NCBI GenBank assembly: GCA_964590645.1
Contig: CAZPYJ010000013.1
Location: forward strand, 40,202-104,201
Direction: 5' to 3'
Length of the DNA stretch: 64,000 nucleotides
DNA from: JAGNHN01 sp964590645
Lineage (GTDB): Bacteria; Bacteroidota; Bacteroidia; Bacteroidales; JAGNHN01
The position numbers were made by a program, and so were the translations under genes. Under the pieces are notes generated by a model. The model had not been told where the DNA came from. It saw only the letters and a program-made list of their open reading frames with translations, and ran no database searches. This document shows, one piece after another, positions 25,391 to 33,855 of this stretch. Numbering within the stretch: position 1 is the first letter of the stretch; the number at the start of each line of letters is the position of its first letter.

Positions 25391-26938
25391 ATGTCTCTAA
25401 AACAGAAAACCAGTGACCTGAAGAAGCGAATGCGCGGTGCACTCCAGGGTGGCGGCCAGCAGGCAATTCAGAAACAGAAAGAGGGCGGAAAGATGACTGC
25501 AAGGGAAAGGATCATTTCCCTGCTCGACCCCAAGTCTTTTCACGAATACGACCTCTTTGTGGAGCACGCGGCGAAGGATTTCGATATGGATAAGAAATAC
25601 CTTCCGGGTGATGGAGTCATAACCGGTACCGGTACCATCAACGGTTATCCTGTCTGTATTTATGCTCAGGACTTTACTGTTGCAGGGGGATCTCTGGGGT
25701 GGATGCACTCCAAGAAGATCTGCAAGATTATGGATCACGCAATGAAACTGAAAGTTCCCCTGATCGGGATTAATGACAGTGGAGGAGCGCGCATCCAGGA
25801 AGGCGTAAATTCTCTTGCCGGATACGGAGAGATATTCTATCGCAACACCCAGGCCAGTGGAGTTATTCCCCAAATCAGTGTCATCCTGGGTCCCTGTGCC
25901 GGTGGAGCGGTCTACTCCCCTGCCCTGACCGATTTTGTATTTGTGGTGGACAAGATTTCTAAGATGTTTATCACCGGGCCCGAAGTCATCAAGACTGTAT
26001 TGGGAGAAGAGATCAGTATGGAAGACCTGGGTGGAGCCCGTGTACATTCTGAAATCACCGGAAATGCACACTTCTTTGCAATGAGCGAGGAAGAATGCTT
26101 CAGCCAGATCAAAGAGCTGATGAGTTTCATTCCCTGGAACAACGAAAAGAAAGCTGAACCTTTCCCCAAAAAGCCCCCCAAGTCCAGGTCATATAAAATT
26201 GACAATATTATCCCCACCGACCCTCGCCAGCCTTATGACGTAAGAGATGTGATCCGGGCTATTTCCGACGATTCCGAGTTTCTCGAAGTGATGGAACTCT
26301 TTGCGGAGAATATGGTCATCGGGTTCTCCAGGATGGAAGGGAAAACCGTTGGATTTGTGGCCAACCAGCCCCTGGTGCTGGCCGGTGTGCTGGATGTGGA
26401 CTCTTCTGATAAGGCAGCCCGCTTCATCCGCTTCTGCAATGCCTTCAATATTCCCCTGGTTACCCTGGTCGATCTTCCCGGTTACCTCCCGGGTGTGGAT
26501 CAGGAACACGCCGGGGTGATCCGGCACGGAGCGAAGGTCTTGTATGCCTATTCCGAAGCCACCGTACCCAAAATCACCGTCATCCTCAGAAAAGCATACG
26601 GCGGGGGCTATATTGCAATGTGTTCCAGTCATCTTAAAGCCGACTTTGTATTCGCCTGGCCGGTAGCCGAGATCGCAGTGATGGGGCCTGAAGGTGCCGC
26701 CAACATCATCTTCCGCAATGAGATCAAGAATGCGGAAAACCCGGATGCAATGCGCAAACAGAAAATCAAAGAGTATAAGAAAAAGTTTGCCAACCCATAC
26801 GTTGCAGCAGCCTACGGCTATGTAGATGCAGTGATTGAGCCGGCAGACACCCGCTCCTTTGTGGTTCACGCCCTGGATATTTCTGCCAATAAAACAGTGA
26901 CACGCCCGAACAAGAAACACGGGATTCCTCCATTCTGA
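25391..26938 (+). CDS. Acyl-CoA carboxylase beta / carboxyltransferase subunit (propionyl-CoA carboxylase or methylmalonyl-CoA decarboxylase type)
   Basis: The 515-residue crotonase-fold carboxyltransferase moves CO2 between biotin and an acyl-CoA. The N-terminal half shows GVITGTGTINGYPVCIYAQD, MHSKKICKIMDHAMK and the acyl-CoA oxyanion region GINDSGGARIQEGV; the C-terminal half has LVDLPGYLPGVDQEHAGVI, ILRKAYGGGYIAM and AVMGPEGAANIIF. It matches both propionyl-CoA carboxylase beta and the alpha subunit of Na+-pumping methylmalonyl-CoA decarboxylase, which are hard to tell apart by eye. The next gene supplies a biotin carrier, but no biotin carboxylase or membrane pump subunit is in the window. 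Start ATG 25391 (MSLKQKTSDLKKRM) fits the family. Confidence 0.92.
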   Translation: MSLKQKTSDLKKRMRGALQGGGQQAIQKQKEGGKMTARERIISLLDPKSFHEYDLFVEHAAKDFDMDKKYLPGDGVITGTGTINGYPVCIYAQDFTVAGGSLGWMHSKKICKIMDHAMKLKVPLIGINDSGGARIQEGVNSLAGYGEIFYRNTQASGVIPQISVILGPCAGGAVYSPALTDFVFVVDKISKMFITGPEVIKTVLGEEISMEDLGGARVHSEITGNAHFFAMSEEECFSQIKELMSFIPWNNEKKAEPFPKKPPKSRSYKIDNIIPTDPRQPYDVRDVIRAISDDSEFLEVMELFAENMVIGFSRMEGKTVGFVANQPLVLAGVLDVDSSDKAARFIRFCNAFNIPLVTLVDLPGYLPGVDQEHAGVIRHGAKVLYAYSEATVPKITVILRKAYGGGYIAMCSSHLKADFVFAWPVAEIAVMGPEGAANIIFRNEIKNAENPDAMRKQKIKEYKKKFANPYVAAAYGYVDAVIEPADTRSFVVHALDISANKTVTRPNKKHGIPPF

Positions 26939-26975
26939 TGTGGCCTTCATTCAGTCGTTCAATTAAAACCCTCTT

Positions 26976-27305
26976 ATGATGGAAAACGAAAGCAATGTAA
27001 CCCGCTACAAAACGCTGGAGATTGATGGAGAAAGATATCGCACTACCTTCAATAAGAAATTTGACCTCAGAAAACCTTACGAACCAGTCAATCCGAAAAA
27101 GGTTATCGCAGTGATTCCCGGTACCATAGTGAAGCTGGAAGTGAAAGAGGGAAGCAAGGTGAAAGAAGGCGAACGCCTCCTGATCCTGGAGGCAATGAAA
27201 ATGAAGAACGATGTGGCTTCTCCTTTGACGGGTGTGGTGAAAGGTGTTTATGTGAAGGAGGGAGAAAGGGTCCCCAAGAAACATTTACTGATTGAACTTG
27301 CCTGA
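26976..27305 (+). CDS. Biotin carrier protein (biotinyl domain)
   Basis: This 109-residue protein is the biotin carrier of the preceding carboxyltransferase. The biotinylation site is the lysine of LEAMKMKNDV (about residue 77), 35 residues from the C-terminus as usual. The domain runs from about residue 42 (VIAVIPGTIVKLEVKEGSKV) to the end (LIELA). The first 40 residues (YKTLEIDGERYRTTFNKKFD) form a small strand region instead of the long Pro/Ala linker often found in decarboxylase gamma subunits. It lies 37 bases after the carboxyltransferase. Its last 21 bases overlap, tail to tail, the end of engB on the other strand. Confidence 0.92.
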   Translation: MMENESNVTRYKTLEIDGERYRTTFNKKFDLRKPYEPVNPKKVIAVIPGTIVKLEVKEGSKVKEGERLLILEAMKMKNDVASPLTGVVKGVYVKEGERVPKKHLLIELA

Positions 27306-27911
27306 ACCCTGAGCTGCGAAATTGCTGTTCAGGCCTTCAATCAGCTGCAAAACCTCCTCCCTGCCTTTCTGACTGCGGGAGGAAGTGAGGATGGCTGAGG
27401 GAGCTTCGTCCCAGCGCTCCAGTAATTCAGCCTTATACTCTTTCAGGTTTTGAGACAGTACCTTGGCGGAAATTTTGTCTGTCTTGGTAAAGAGCAGAAT
27501 AAAGGGCACTTCCTTTTCTGCCATCCACTGCATAAATTCCAGGTCCATTTCCTGAGGAGGTATACGGCTGTCGATGAGAAGAAAAACCATCACCAGGGAA
27601 GTACGCTGGGTCAGATAATTCCGGATCATTATTTCCCAGGAGGCCCGGGCTTTCTTTGAGCGGCGGGCGTAGCCGTATCCAGGAAGATCAACCAGGTACC
27701 ATTCCTCATTGATCAGAAAATGGCTCATCAACTGAGTCTTCCCGGGAGTACTGCTGATCCTGGCTAAACCCTTACGCAGGGTGAGCATATTGATCAGACT
27801 GGATTTGCCCACATTGCTTCTGCCGATAAAGGCGTACTCAGGATAGACAGGTTCAGGACAGCCCGCTACATTGGTGGCACTTTTTATAAAATCAGCCTTA
27901 CGTATGATCAT
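27285..27911 (-). CDS. engB: Ribosome biogenesis GTPase YsxC/EngB
   Basis: EngB is an essential GTPase needed for assembly of the 50S ribosomal subunit. The 208-residue protein has the G-domain motifs in order: G1 GRSNVGKSSL (about residue 32), G2 around SSTPGKTQ, G3 DLPGYGYA, G4 LLFTKTDK and G5 TSSRSQKG. It starts with the strand IIRKADFIKSATNV typical of the family. Its start overlaps the glsB stop by ATGA, so it is translationally coupled to the acyltransferase gene. Its end overlaps the biotin carrier gene by 21 bases in convergent orientation. Confidence 0.95.
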   Translation of the reverse strand: MIIRKADFIKSATNVAGCPEPVYPEYAFIGRSNVGKSSLINMLTLRKGLARISSTPGKTQLMSHFLINEEWYLVDLPGYGYARRSKKARASWEIMIRNYLTQRTSLVMVFLLIDSRIPPQEMDLEFMQWMAEKEVPFILLFTKTDKISAKVLSQNLKEYKAELLERWDEAPSAILTSSRSQKGREEVLQLIEGLNSNFAAQGSGKFNQ

Positions 27912-28843
27912 CCCTGTACTTTTGGATGATAGGTGCTGATGTGCCGTTCAATTTTTTGCGGATATATATCCGGAATCGTCAGTAAGATGCCTGTTTCTTC
28001 CACATCCCCAAAATGAGTATTGATGCTGGTGCCAAAGACCCGCATTGAGGCACTCAGGTTCATATAGGCGTTGACCAGGGGGGGAATCGATTCACCCAAA
28101 GCCCTAACCGACTTGATCAAATGCTTGTAGTCCTGCTCATAATCAACAAAGGGCAGCAATGCATTCAACTCATTTTCAGGGATTCCAGGGCTAAGTGGAT
28201 CGTATGGCACAACCCAGCCTTCCGGAGAGGGAAAATGTTTGCTCAGGAAATGCAGGATGAGGTCACGGGCCCGGGTATTGAAGTGAGGATACATCGTGAT
28301 CTTCCCGAAGAAATACTGAATATGAGGAAAATCCACTACCAGGGAACCCAGTCCGTCCCAGAGATTATCCAGAGAATACATCCCACCCCGAAGATTCTGC
28401 TGTGGCTGGTAAGCCGGCTGAACAAAGGAACGGCCCAGCTCAATAGTCAGGGGCATAATATCACGCACAAATTCAGGGCTGATGCGGAAAAGGCGTCCGG
28501 TAGGACTCTGTATTTCTCCATCCTGATTCTCAAGCTCACTGCACAGGATAAAGCGGTAACCCCCGATGATTTCCTGTTCACGGGGACTCCAGACAATGAG
28601 TTGGCGGAATGGCTTTTCCATCAGGTCAAACTTGTCCAGATCTACTTCTTTTCCGGTACCTCCGCCTGCCAGACGAAAGGAAAGCTCCCTGAGGCGCCCA
28701 ATTTCCTGTAGTACTGTTGGAGCGGAGTAATGATCCAGGATATGGATCTCATTGCTCCCGTTGTTGGTCTTTCTCACGAAAGTATCAGGAGTAAGCTCTT
28801 CCCGGAGCTTTTGCCTTGCTATGGGGGGGATCAACTCTTTCAT
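27908..28843 (-). CDS. glsB: GNAT-fold N-acyltransferase, glycine-lipid GlsB-like
   Basis: This 311-residue protein belongs to the acyl-ACP dependent N-acyltransferase group (Acetyltransf_5; OlsB in ornithine lipid synthesis). Landmarks are IHILDHYSAPTVLQEIGRLREL near the N-terminus, PFRQLIVWSPREQEIIGGYRF, TIELGRSFVQPAYQP and the LDNLWDGLGSLVVDFPHIQYFFG region. In Bacteroides, an adjacent GlsB/GlsA pair makes glycine lipids: GlsB adds a 3-hydroxy fatty acid to glycine and GlsA adds the second acyl chain. The order here, glsA then glsB with a 4-base overlap, supports the same role. An ornithine or other amino-acid acceptor cannot be excluded from sequence. Confidence 0.8.
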   Translation of the reverse strand: MKELIPPIARQKLREELTPDTFVRKTNNGSNEIHILDHYSAPTVLQEIGRLRELSFRLAGGGTGKEVDLDKFDLMEKPFRQLIVWSPREQEIIGGYRFILCSELENQDGEIQSPTGRLFRISPEFVRDIMPLTIELGRSFVQPAYQPQQNLRGGMYSLDNLWDGLGSLVVDFPHIQYFFGKITMYPHFNTRARDLILHFLSKHFPSPEGWVVPYDPLSPGIPENELNALLPFVDYEQDYKHLIKSVRALGESIPPLVNAYMNLSASMRVFGTSINTHFGDVEETGILLTIPDIYPQKIERHISTYHPKVQG

Positions 28844-29721
28844 TCTGACTTTGCTTTCACATTTAGGTGAAACTCAACATCTTTATCCTCAGCAAGCTTA
28901 TAGGTATGCTCCCGGATGAGGGCAGCCCATTCGGCATCCCTGATGGAACGGTCAAAAACACTATGGGGAACCACTTTGCCGAAGGTAATCACAATTTCCT
29001 TGTTTTTCTGCTTCACCATTTCATCCACAAGGTACAACATTTCAATATTGGTGCCTATGCCTGCCCTCTTCCGAAAATTGGCCAGGTTGTAAAAAAAAGC
29101 GGAGTTCCTTCCGGAAATATGAGCCGGGATGACATCGCGCTGATAACGTCTTGCACGAGAAATGATGCCCTTTTTCCAATCCAGATCGATGATTTGACCA
29201 CCCTGTTTCCTGGAGCACAATCCGGCAGGGAAATACAGCAGCAGCTTATCGGAAGCGAAGGACTCATCAAAGATGCGGACATTGGCTGCATTGCTACCGT
29301 GTTTGTTGATTGGAATGAAAAGACCCTGTAAGTTGGGTATGTTCATCAGCAGGTCATTCACCGGAAAGATAATATCCCGCCGTATCTGCCCCACCACGTG
29401 CATCAAAGCCAGGCCGTCCAAGCCGCCCAGAGGATGATTGGACAGAATGATGGCCTTTCCTTCTTTCGGAATATTGTCTATCCCTTCCACCTTGATCACC
29501 GCCCCGAATTCTTCCAGCACAGCTGCAATAAACTCCAAGCCCTCCACCTTTTCAAGGCGATTGAGTACCTCATTGACTTTCTGTTCGTGAAGGATACGCT
29601 TCAGGTAACGAATGATGAAAGGGGGGATCAGCCGCAACAAACGCGGGTTCTTGCTCGCGATCACACTTCTGATATCCACCAGTTTTCTGCTCGTCTCCGG
29701 CTTTCCTGTTTCTTGCTGCAT
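28840..29721 (-). CDS. glsA: Lysophospholipid-type O-acyltransferase, glycine-lipid GlsA-like
   Basis: The 293-residue PlsC-family protein has the acyltransferase motif I ILSNHPLGGLDGLAL (H-x4-D type, with His and Asp of NHPLGGLD), motif II GLFIPINKHGSN, motif III LLYFPAGLCSRKQGG and IPAHISGRNSAFFYNLANFRKR. It is homologous to OlsA/GlsA enzymes that acylate the hydroxyl of an N-acyl amino acid to complete the lipid. I start it at ATG 29721 (MQQETGKPE): a perfect -7 box ends two bases before the upstream ATG at 29748, whereas AGAAGGGG lies at a normal distance before 29721. It heads a coupled glsA-glsB-engB run. Confidence 0.82.
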   Translation of the reverse strand: MQQETGKPETSRKLVDIRSVIASKNPRLLRLIPPFIIRYLKRILHEQKVNEVLNRLEKVEGLEFIAAVLEEFGAVIKVEGIDNIPKEGKAIILSNHPLGGLDGLALMHVVGQIRRDIIFPVNDLLMNIPNLQGLFIPINKHGSNAANVRIFDESFASDKLLLYFPAGLCSRKQGGQIIDLDWKKGIISRARRYQRDVIPAHISGRNSAFFYNLANFRKRAGIGTNIEMLYLVDEMVKQKNKEIVITFGKVVPHSVFDRSIRDAEWAALIREHTYKLAEDKDVEFHLNVKAKSE

Positions 29722-29749
29722 AACGCTTTCACCCCTTCTGTGAAGCATT

Positions 29750-29757
29750 CAAAGATA
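29750..29757 (-). promoter_or_regulatory. -7 box of the glsA-glsB-engB run
   Basis: The minus strand reads TATCTTTG. It is almost abutting an ATG at 29748, so transcription would start inside that codon; this decides for the downstream start at 29721. It faces the divergent mraZ promoter region. Confidence 0.5.
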
Positions 29758-29892
29758 AACAAATATCCAGCTTTATGAATGGCTTCGCCGCATTCTGTAT
29801 TTCCGGCACTTGTTAATAATGCCAAAGAACTCCCACCATACTCACACATATTAATGCCAATCTGATCAAGATTTTAGTGCAACCAAATGGAG

Positions 29893-29973
29893 TGGTTTTC
29901 GTAATAAACACGACTTTTTATCAACAAAGTGGTAGAAAGTGGTAGAAAGTGGTAAAACGTGTAGTATATTTAC
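29893..29973 (+). promoter_or_regulatory. mraZ promoter with 10-bp-spaced GTGG repeats (predicted MraZ operator)
   Basis: GTGG occurs at 29930, 29940 and 29950, exactly ten bases apart, each within the unit AAAGTGGTAG or a close variant, with a degenerate GTGT at 29960 and a lone GTGG at 29893. MraZ is known in other bacteria to bind short direct repeats with 10-bp spacing ahead of its own gene. The -7 box TATATTTA (29966-29973, one mismatch) comes right after, so the repeats cover the -33 region, as expected for repression. The ATG is 18 bases downstream. Confidence 0.75.
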
Positions 29974-29991
29974 GCCTTGAAGCCTGAGTGA

Positions 29992-30471
29992 ATGATTAAC
30001 CTAATCGGAGAATATGAATGTAAGCTGGATGCGAAAGGTCGCATTATGCTGCCATCGGGTCTGAAGAAACAGATGCCGGAGGGCTCCGAAGGGAAGTATG
30101 TCATTAACCGTGGTTTCGAAAAATGCCTGATCCTCTATCCGGAAAATATCTGGAACAAGATCAGCGAGGAGATTAACAGACTGAATCCTTATGTGAAGAA
30201 AAACAGGGATTTCATCCGTTACTTCTATCGCGGCGCAACGGAATTGCAGCTTGACGGTGCTGGCCGCCTGCTCTTCCCCAGGGCATTGCTTGAATATGCT
30301 GATGCAGACAAGGACCTGGTCCTTTTCGCCCACGGAGACCGCATTGAAGTATGGAACAAGAAGCTGTATGATGAGCTTCTGCACGTTGCGTCTGATGATT
30401 TTTCCTCGCTTGCCGAAGAGGTGATGGGCCCTTTGGGAAATCAGGAAAAGGCGCAAGGTGATGTACCATAG
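29992..30471 (+). CDS. mraZ: Division/cell wall cluster transcriptional repressor MraZ
   Basis: MraZ has two AbrB-like swapped-hairpin domains and represses its own operon. The 159-residue protein opens with LIGEYECKLDAKGRIMLPSG, the first domain, and the second copy is seen at GATELQLDGAGRLLFPRALLEYA (about residue 76). Both keep the D-x-x-GR-[LI]-x-[LF]-P signature that contacts DNA. It is the first gene of the dcw cluster and the repeats just upstream (29930-29953) are its likely binding sites. Its stop overlaps rsmH by 14 bases. Confidence 0.96.
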   Translation: MINLIGEYECKLDAKGRIMLPSGLKKQMPEGSEGKYVINRGFEKCLILYPENIWNKISEEINRLNPYVKKNRDFIRYFYRGATELQLDGAGRLLFPRALLEYADADKDLVLFAHGDRIEVWNKKLYDELLHVASDDFSSLAEEVMGPLGNQEKAQGDVP

Positions 30472-31372
30472 ACCGGCACTTCTGGACATATCCCTTTCTC
30501 TTCTGGACATCCGTCCGGAAGGCATCTATGTCGACCTCACCTTCGGTGGGGGTGGGCACGCCCGGGCAATCCTGGAGAAGATGGAAAAAGGGCGCCTGCT
30601 GGCCTTCGATCAGGACCCCGACGCCCTTGCCAACCTGCCCGACGATCCACGTCTGACCTTCGTCCCGGAAAACTTCCGCTTCTTTTCCAACTTCCTGAAG
30701 TACCATCAGGCCTGGCCTGTGGATGGCATCATAGCCGACCTGGGGGTCAGCTCACATCAGTTCGACCAGGCAGAAAGGGGGTTTTCAACCCGCTTTGAAG
30801 GCCCCCTGGATATGCGAATGAATCCCCGGGCAGGTCGCCCTGCTGCATCCTTCCTGGCAGAAACAAACATCGAAACCCTCAGCGGGATACTGAGCAGGTT
30901 CGGGGAAATCCACAATGCCTTCAGACTGGCTGAAACCCTCCTTCACCGTCAAAACAGCAAGCCCATAAGAACCACCACCGACCTCCGGGAAGCCTGCCTG
31001 CCACTGGCACCCAGGGGAAAAGAAAACCAGTACCTGGCCAAAGTCTTTCAAGCCCTGCGTATCCATATAAACGAAGAAATGCAGGTTCTGGAGGAAATGC
31101 TTTTACAGCTCCCTGCATCCTTGCGACCGGGAGGGAGGGTGGTCATCATCACCTACCATTCCCTGGAGGACAGGCCAGTCAAACACTTTCTGCGCAGTGG
31201 CCGCCTCGATGGTATCGTGCAAAAAGATTTTTTCGGGCGAGATGCCGGCCCCTTCCGGCTGATCCAACGCAAGGCTATTCAAGTGGATGCGCAGGAGGCG
31301 AAGGAAAATCCACGGGTACGCAGCGCAAAACTGCGTGCAGCTGAGAAAAAGCGAGAAAACAGCAATGAATGA
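30458..31372 (+). CDS. rsmH: 16S rRNA (cytosine-1402-N4)-methyltransferase
   Basis: RsmH methylates N4 of C1402 in the ribosomal P site. The 304-residue protein opens with YHRPALLDISLSLL and the SAM loop VDLTFGGGGHARAILE, followed by LLAFDQDPDAL, DGIIADLGVSSHQFDQAERGF and the late motif VIITYHSLEDRPVKHFL. The helical insertion (about 110-215) contains QALRIHINEEMQVLEEML, typical of the family. It overlaps mraZ by 14 bases and FtsL by 8 bases, which fits translational coupling at the start of the dcw operon. Confidence 0.97.
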   Translation: MMYHRPALLDISLSLLDIRPEGIYVDLTFGGGGHARAILEKMEKGRLLAFDQDPDALANLPDDPRLTFVPENFRFFSNFLKYHQAWPVDGIIADLGVSSHQFDQAERGFSTRFEGPLDMRMNPRAGRPAASFLAETNIETLSGILSRFGEIHNAFRLAETLLHRQNSKPIRTTTDLREACLPLAPRGKENQYLAKVFQALRIHINEEMQVLEEMLLQLPASLRPGGRVVIITYHSLEDRPVKHFLRSGRLDGIVQKDFFGRDAGPFRLIQRKAIQVDAQEAKENPRVRSAKLRAAEKKRENSNE

Positions 31373-31760
31373 GGTAAGACAAAATAAGATCCCCCGAAGC
31401 AATGAAAAGCAGCAGGAGAAAATGAAAGCCATTTCCCTGACCGCCCGCATCCTTTCGTCTATCCTTGGAGGAAGCATCCTGACCCGTCATCGTGTGGTTT
31501 CCTCTCTCCCTTTTCTCGGATTTCTGGGGGGCATCGCCCTGCTCTATATCGCCAATACCTATTACGCGGAGAAGACCATTATGAAGAGCTACCATCTCAG
31601 GAAAGAATTGAAAGAACTCCGCTATGAATTCGTGACCAACCGCTCCAGGCTGATGCACGAAAGCAAGCAAAGCGAAGTGGCCCGCAGACTGGAAGACAGA
31701 GGCCTGCGTGAATCCCGTGTGCCTCCGGTCAAAATACGCATCGAAGAAAAGAAGAAATAA
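31365..31760 (+). CDS. ftsL: FtsL-like cell division protein
   Basis: A 131-residue bitopic protein placed between rsmH and the division transpeptidase, where FtsL is always found. One membrane helix (about residues 46-66, LPFLGFLGGIALLYIANTYY) is preceded by a basic cytoplasmic segment and followed by a coiled-coil-prone stretch (IMKSYHLRKELKELRYEF, then about 30 more residues). Bacteroidota FtsL has little sequence similarity to the E. coli protein, so the call rests on topology and position. It would work with FtsQ and FtsB-type partners to activate FtsW/FtsI. Start ATG 31365 overlaps the rsmH end. Confidence 0.8.
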   Translation: MNEVRQNKIPRSNEKQQEKMKAISLTARILSSILGGSILTRHRVVSSLPFLGFLGGIALLYIANTYYAEKTIMKSYHLRKELKELRYEFVTNRSRLMHESKQSEVARRLEDRGLRESRVPPVKIRIEEKKK

Positions 31761-31761
31761 G

Positions 31762-33855
31762 ATGGCAGGCGAGCACTATATACCATCACGCATCTATCTG
31801 ATATACCTGCTTACGGCAGGCCTGGCGATGGCCGTGCTCATCCGGATCCTGCATATTCAGATCAGGGATAAAGAACGCTACGAGGCCCTGGCTAAGGAAA
31901 TGACACTGAAATATTTTGAGATCGAAGAAAACCGGGGGAATATCTACGCTTCAGATGGCAGCCTCCTCTCCACTTCTATACCCATCTTTGAGATCCGCCT
32001 CGATCTGAGTCCCTCTGTCATTCCCGATGCGCTCTTCTTTCAGAAGATTGACAGCCTCAGCACCCAGCTCTCAGTATTGTTCCAAGATAAATCGGCCTTC
32101 GAATACCGTGCAGCACTGACCAATGCCCGCCGCTCAGGTGAACGCTATTACCTGCTTCGGCGAAATGTGAGCTATCCTGAGTTGAAAAGCCTTCGCTCCT
32201 TCCCTATCCTGAAAAGAGGCCGATACGGAGGAGGGCTGATCGCCATTCAGAAGAACAGAAGGGAAAAGCCTTTTCGCATCCTGGCCGCAAGAACCATCGG
32301 CTTTGACCGGGAAGGCTATCACGTGGGGCTGGAAGGGGCATACCGGGAAGAACTGGCAGGGGTGAGCGGGAGAAGGCTCAAGCGACGCATTAATAATAAT
32401 GTTTGGATTCCGGTAAACGAAGACAATGAGATTGAACCTCAGGACGGGAATGACATTGTAACCCACATTGACGTCAATATTCAGGATGTTGCCGAACACT
32501 CCCTCCTGCAACATCTGCAACGACACGATGCAGACCACGGCTGTGCAGTATTGATGGAAGTGAACACCGGCTATGTGGTAGCCATCGCAAATCTGGAAAG
32601 AATCCGCGAAGGGGTCTATGAAGAGAGGTACAATTATGCGGTGGGAGAAAGTGCCGAACCGGGCTCCACTTTTAAACTGGCTTCCTTAATGGTAGCCCTG
32701 GAAGACAGGAAGATAGACTTAGATGAAACCGTAGATACCCGGGAGGGCAAGGTGCAGTATTACGGCAAGACAATGAAGGATGCCCACGAAGGGGGATACG
32801 GAATGATCAGCGTGCAGGAGGCTTTCGAACTCTCATCCAATGTCGGCATTTCACAAATCATTAGTGAAGCATATAGCGCACAACCACAAGCTTTTATAGA
32901 CGGACTGCGTAAGATGGGTCTGGGACAAACCCTGGGTATTGAAATCCCGGGTGAAGGACAAGCTCAGCTCAAAGACACCCGGGATAAAAGCTGGAGCGGA
33001 CTGAGCCTTCCCTGGATATCTATCGGGTATGAAGTGGCCTTCACCCCTATGCAAATCCTGGCCTTTTATAACGCGATCGCCAACGATGGTGTGATGGTCA
33101 AACCCCAATTTGTCAGGGAAGTCAGGCGCGGCGGACAATTGGTACGTCGCCACGATCCTGTTATTCTGCATCCCTCCATCGCCTCTTCAGCCAACCTTGC
33201 CAAAGCACGCATCCTGCTGGAAGGAGTAGTAGAAAATGGGACTGCCAAAGAGCTTAGCCGGACCGTCTATCGCATCGCAGGAAAAACCGGTACGGCGCAA
33301 ATCGCGCGTAAAGAAGGAGGATACAACAAACAAGATTACCGGGCCTCTTTTGTAGGTTACTTTCCTGCAGATGCACCCAGGTATTCCTGTATCGTAGTGA
33401 TTGATGGTCCACGACAGGGTTACATCTACGGTGCTTCGGTAGCAGCCCCGGTATTTAGAGATATTGCTGATAAAGTCTATGCTACCAGGCTGGACATTCA
33501 AGATACCCAAGATTCCCTCCTTTTCTCAGGCTCCGCTCCGATTGCGCTCGGGGGGCATACCGATGATCTGCACGCCCTGTGCAGCTATCTCGGCTCTACC
33601 CCCCGGGTTTCGGAGCACTCCTCGGAATGGGTAATCCCCCTCTACCGGGAAGAGGGAGTGGAATTCCTTCCCCGCCTCGTGAAAGAAGGAATTGTACCTA
33701 ACGTGCTCTGGATGAATGCGAAAGATGCCATTTATATTCTGGAAAGCCTGGGCCTGCAGGTCTCCGTCAGGGGAGCAGGTGCAGTGAAAAAACAATCTGT
33801 AGAACCGGGAAGCCCCATTACGAGGGGCGCTTCCATTGTCCTTGATTTATCCTGA
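31762..33855 (+). CDS. ftsI: Penicillin-binding protein, FtsI/PBP3-type with PASTA domain
   Basis: Division-specific transpeptidase that cross-links septal peptidoglycan together with FtsW. The 697-residue protein has an N-terminal membrane helix (about residues 12-32), a dimerisation domain with IEENRGNIYASDGSLLSTS, and the acyl-transferase domain with SxxK at S302-K305 (PGSTFKLA), SxN in ELSSNVGI and KTG in AGKTGTAQ. The last ~70 residues (VPNVLWMNAKDAIYILESLG to the end) form a PASTA domain, known to bind peptidoglycan or beta-lactam-like ligands. FtsI of many Gram-negatives lacks PASTA; its presence is usual in Bacteroidota. The stop shares one base with murE. Confidence 0.95.
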   Translation: MAGEHYIPSRIYLIYLLTAGLAMAVLIRILHIQIRDKERYEALAKEMTLKYFEIEENRGNIYASDGSLLSTSIPIFEIRLDLSPSVIPDALFFQKIDSLSTQLSVLFQDKSAFEYRAALTNARRSGERYYLLRRNVSYPELKSLRSFPILKRGRYGGGLIAIQKNRREKPFRILAARTIGFDREGYHVGLEGAYREELAGVSGRRLKRRINNNVWIPVNEDNEIEPQDGNDIVTHIDVNIQDVAEHSLLQHLQRHDADHGCAVLMEVNTGYVVAIANLERIREGVYEERYNYAVGESAEPGSTFKLASLMVALEDRKIDLDETVDTREGKVQYYGKTMKDAHEGGYGMISVQEAFELSSNVGISQIISEAYSAQPQAFIDGLRKMGLGQTLGIEIPGEGQAQLKDTRDKSWSGLSLPWISIGYEVAFTPMQILAFYNAIANDGVMVKPQFVREVRRGGQLVRRHDPVILHPSIASSANLAKARILLEGVVENGTAKELSRTVYRIAGKTGTAQIARKEGGYNKQDYRASFVGYFPADAPRYSCIVVIDGPRQGYIYGASVAAPVFRDIADKVYATRLDIQDTQDSLLFSGSAPIALGGHTDDLHALCSYLGSTPRVSEHSSEWVIPLYREEGVEFLPRLVKEGIVPNVLWMNAKDAIYILESLGLQVSVRGAGAVKKQSVEPGSPITRGASIVLDLS

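Noticed and set aside
25391..27305. Full Na+-pumping methylmalonyl-CoA decarboxylase operon
   Set aside because: No membrane pump subunit or gamma/delta chain is present in the flanks, so I report only the carboxyltransferase and biotin carrier.
29930..29963. GTGG repeats as a CRISPR or minisatellite
   Set aside because: Only three to four units of 10 bp without spacers; position and spacing fit MraZ binding sites better.
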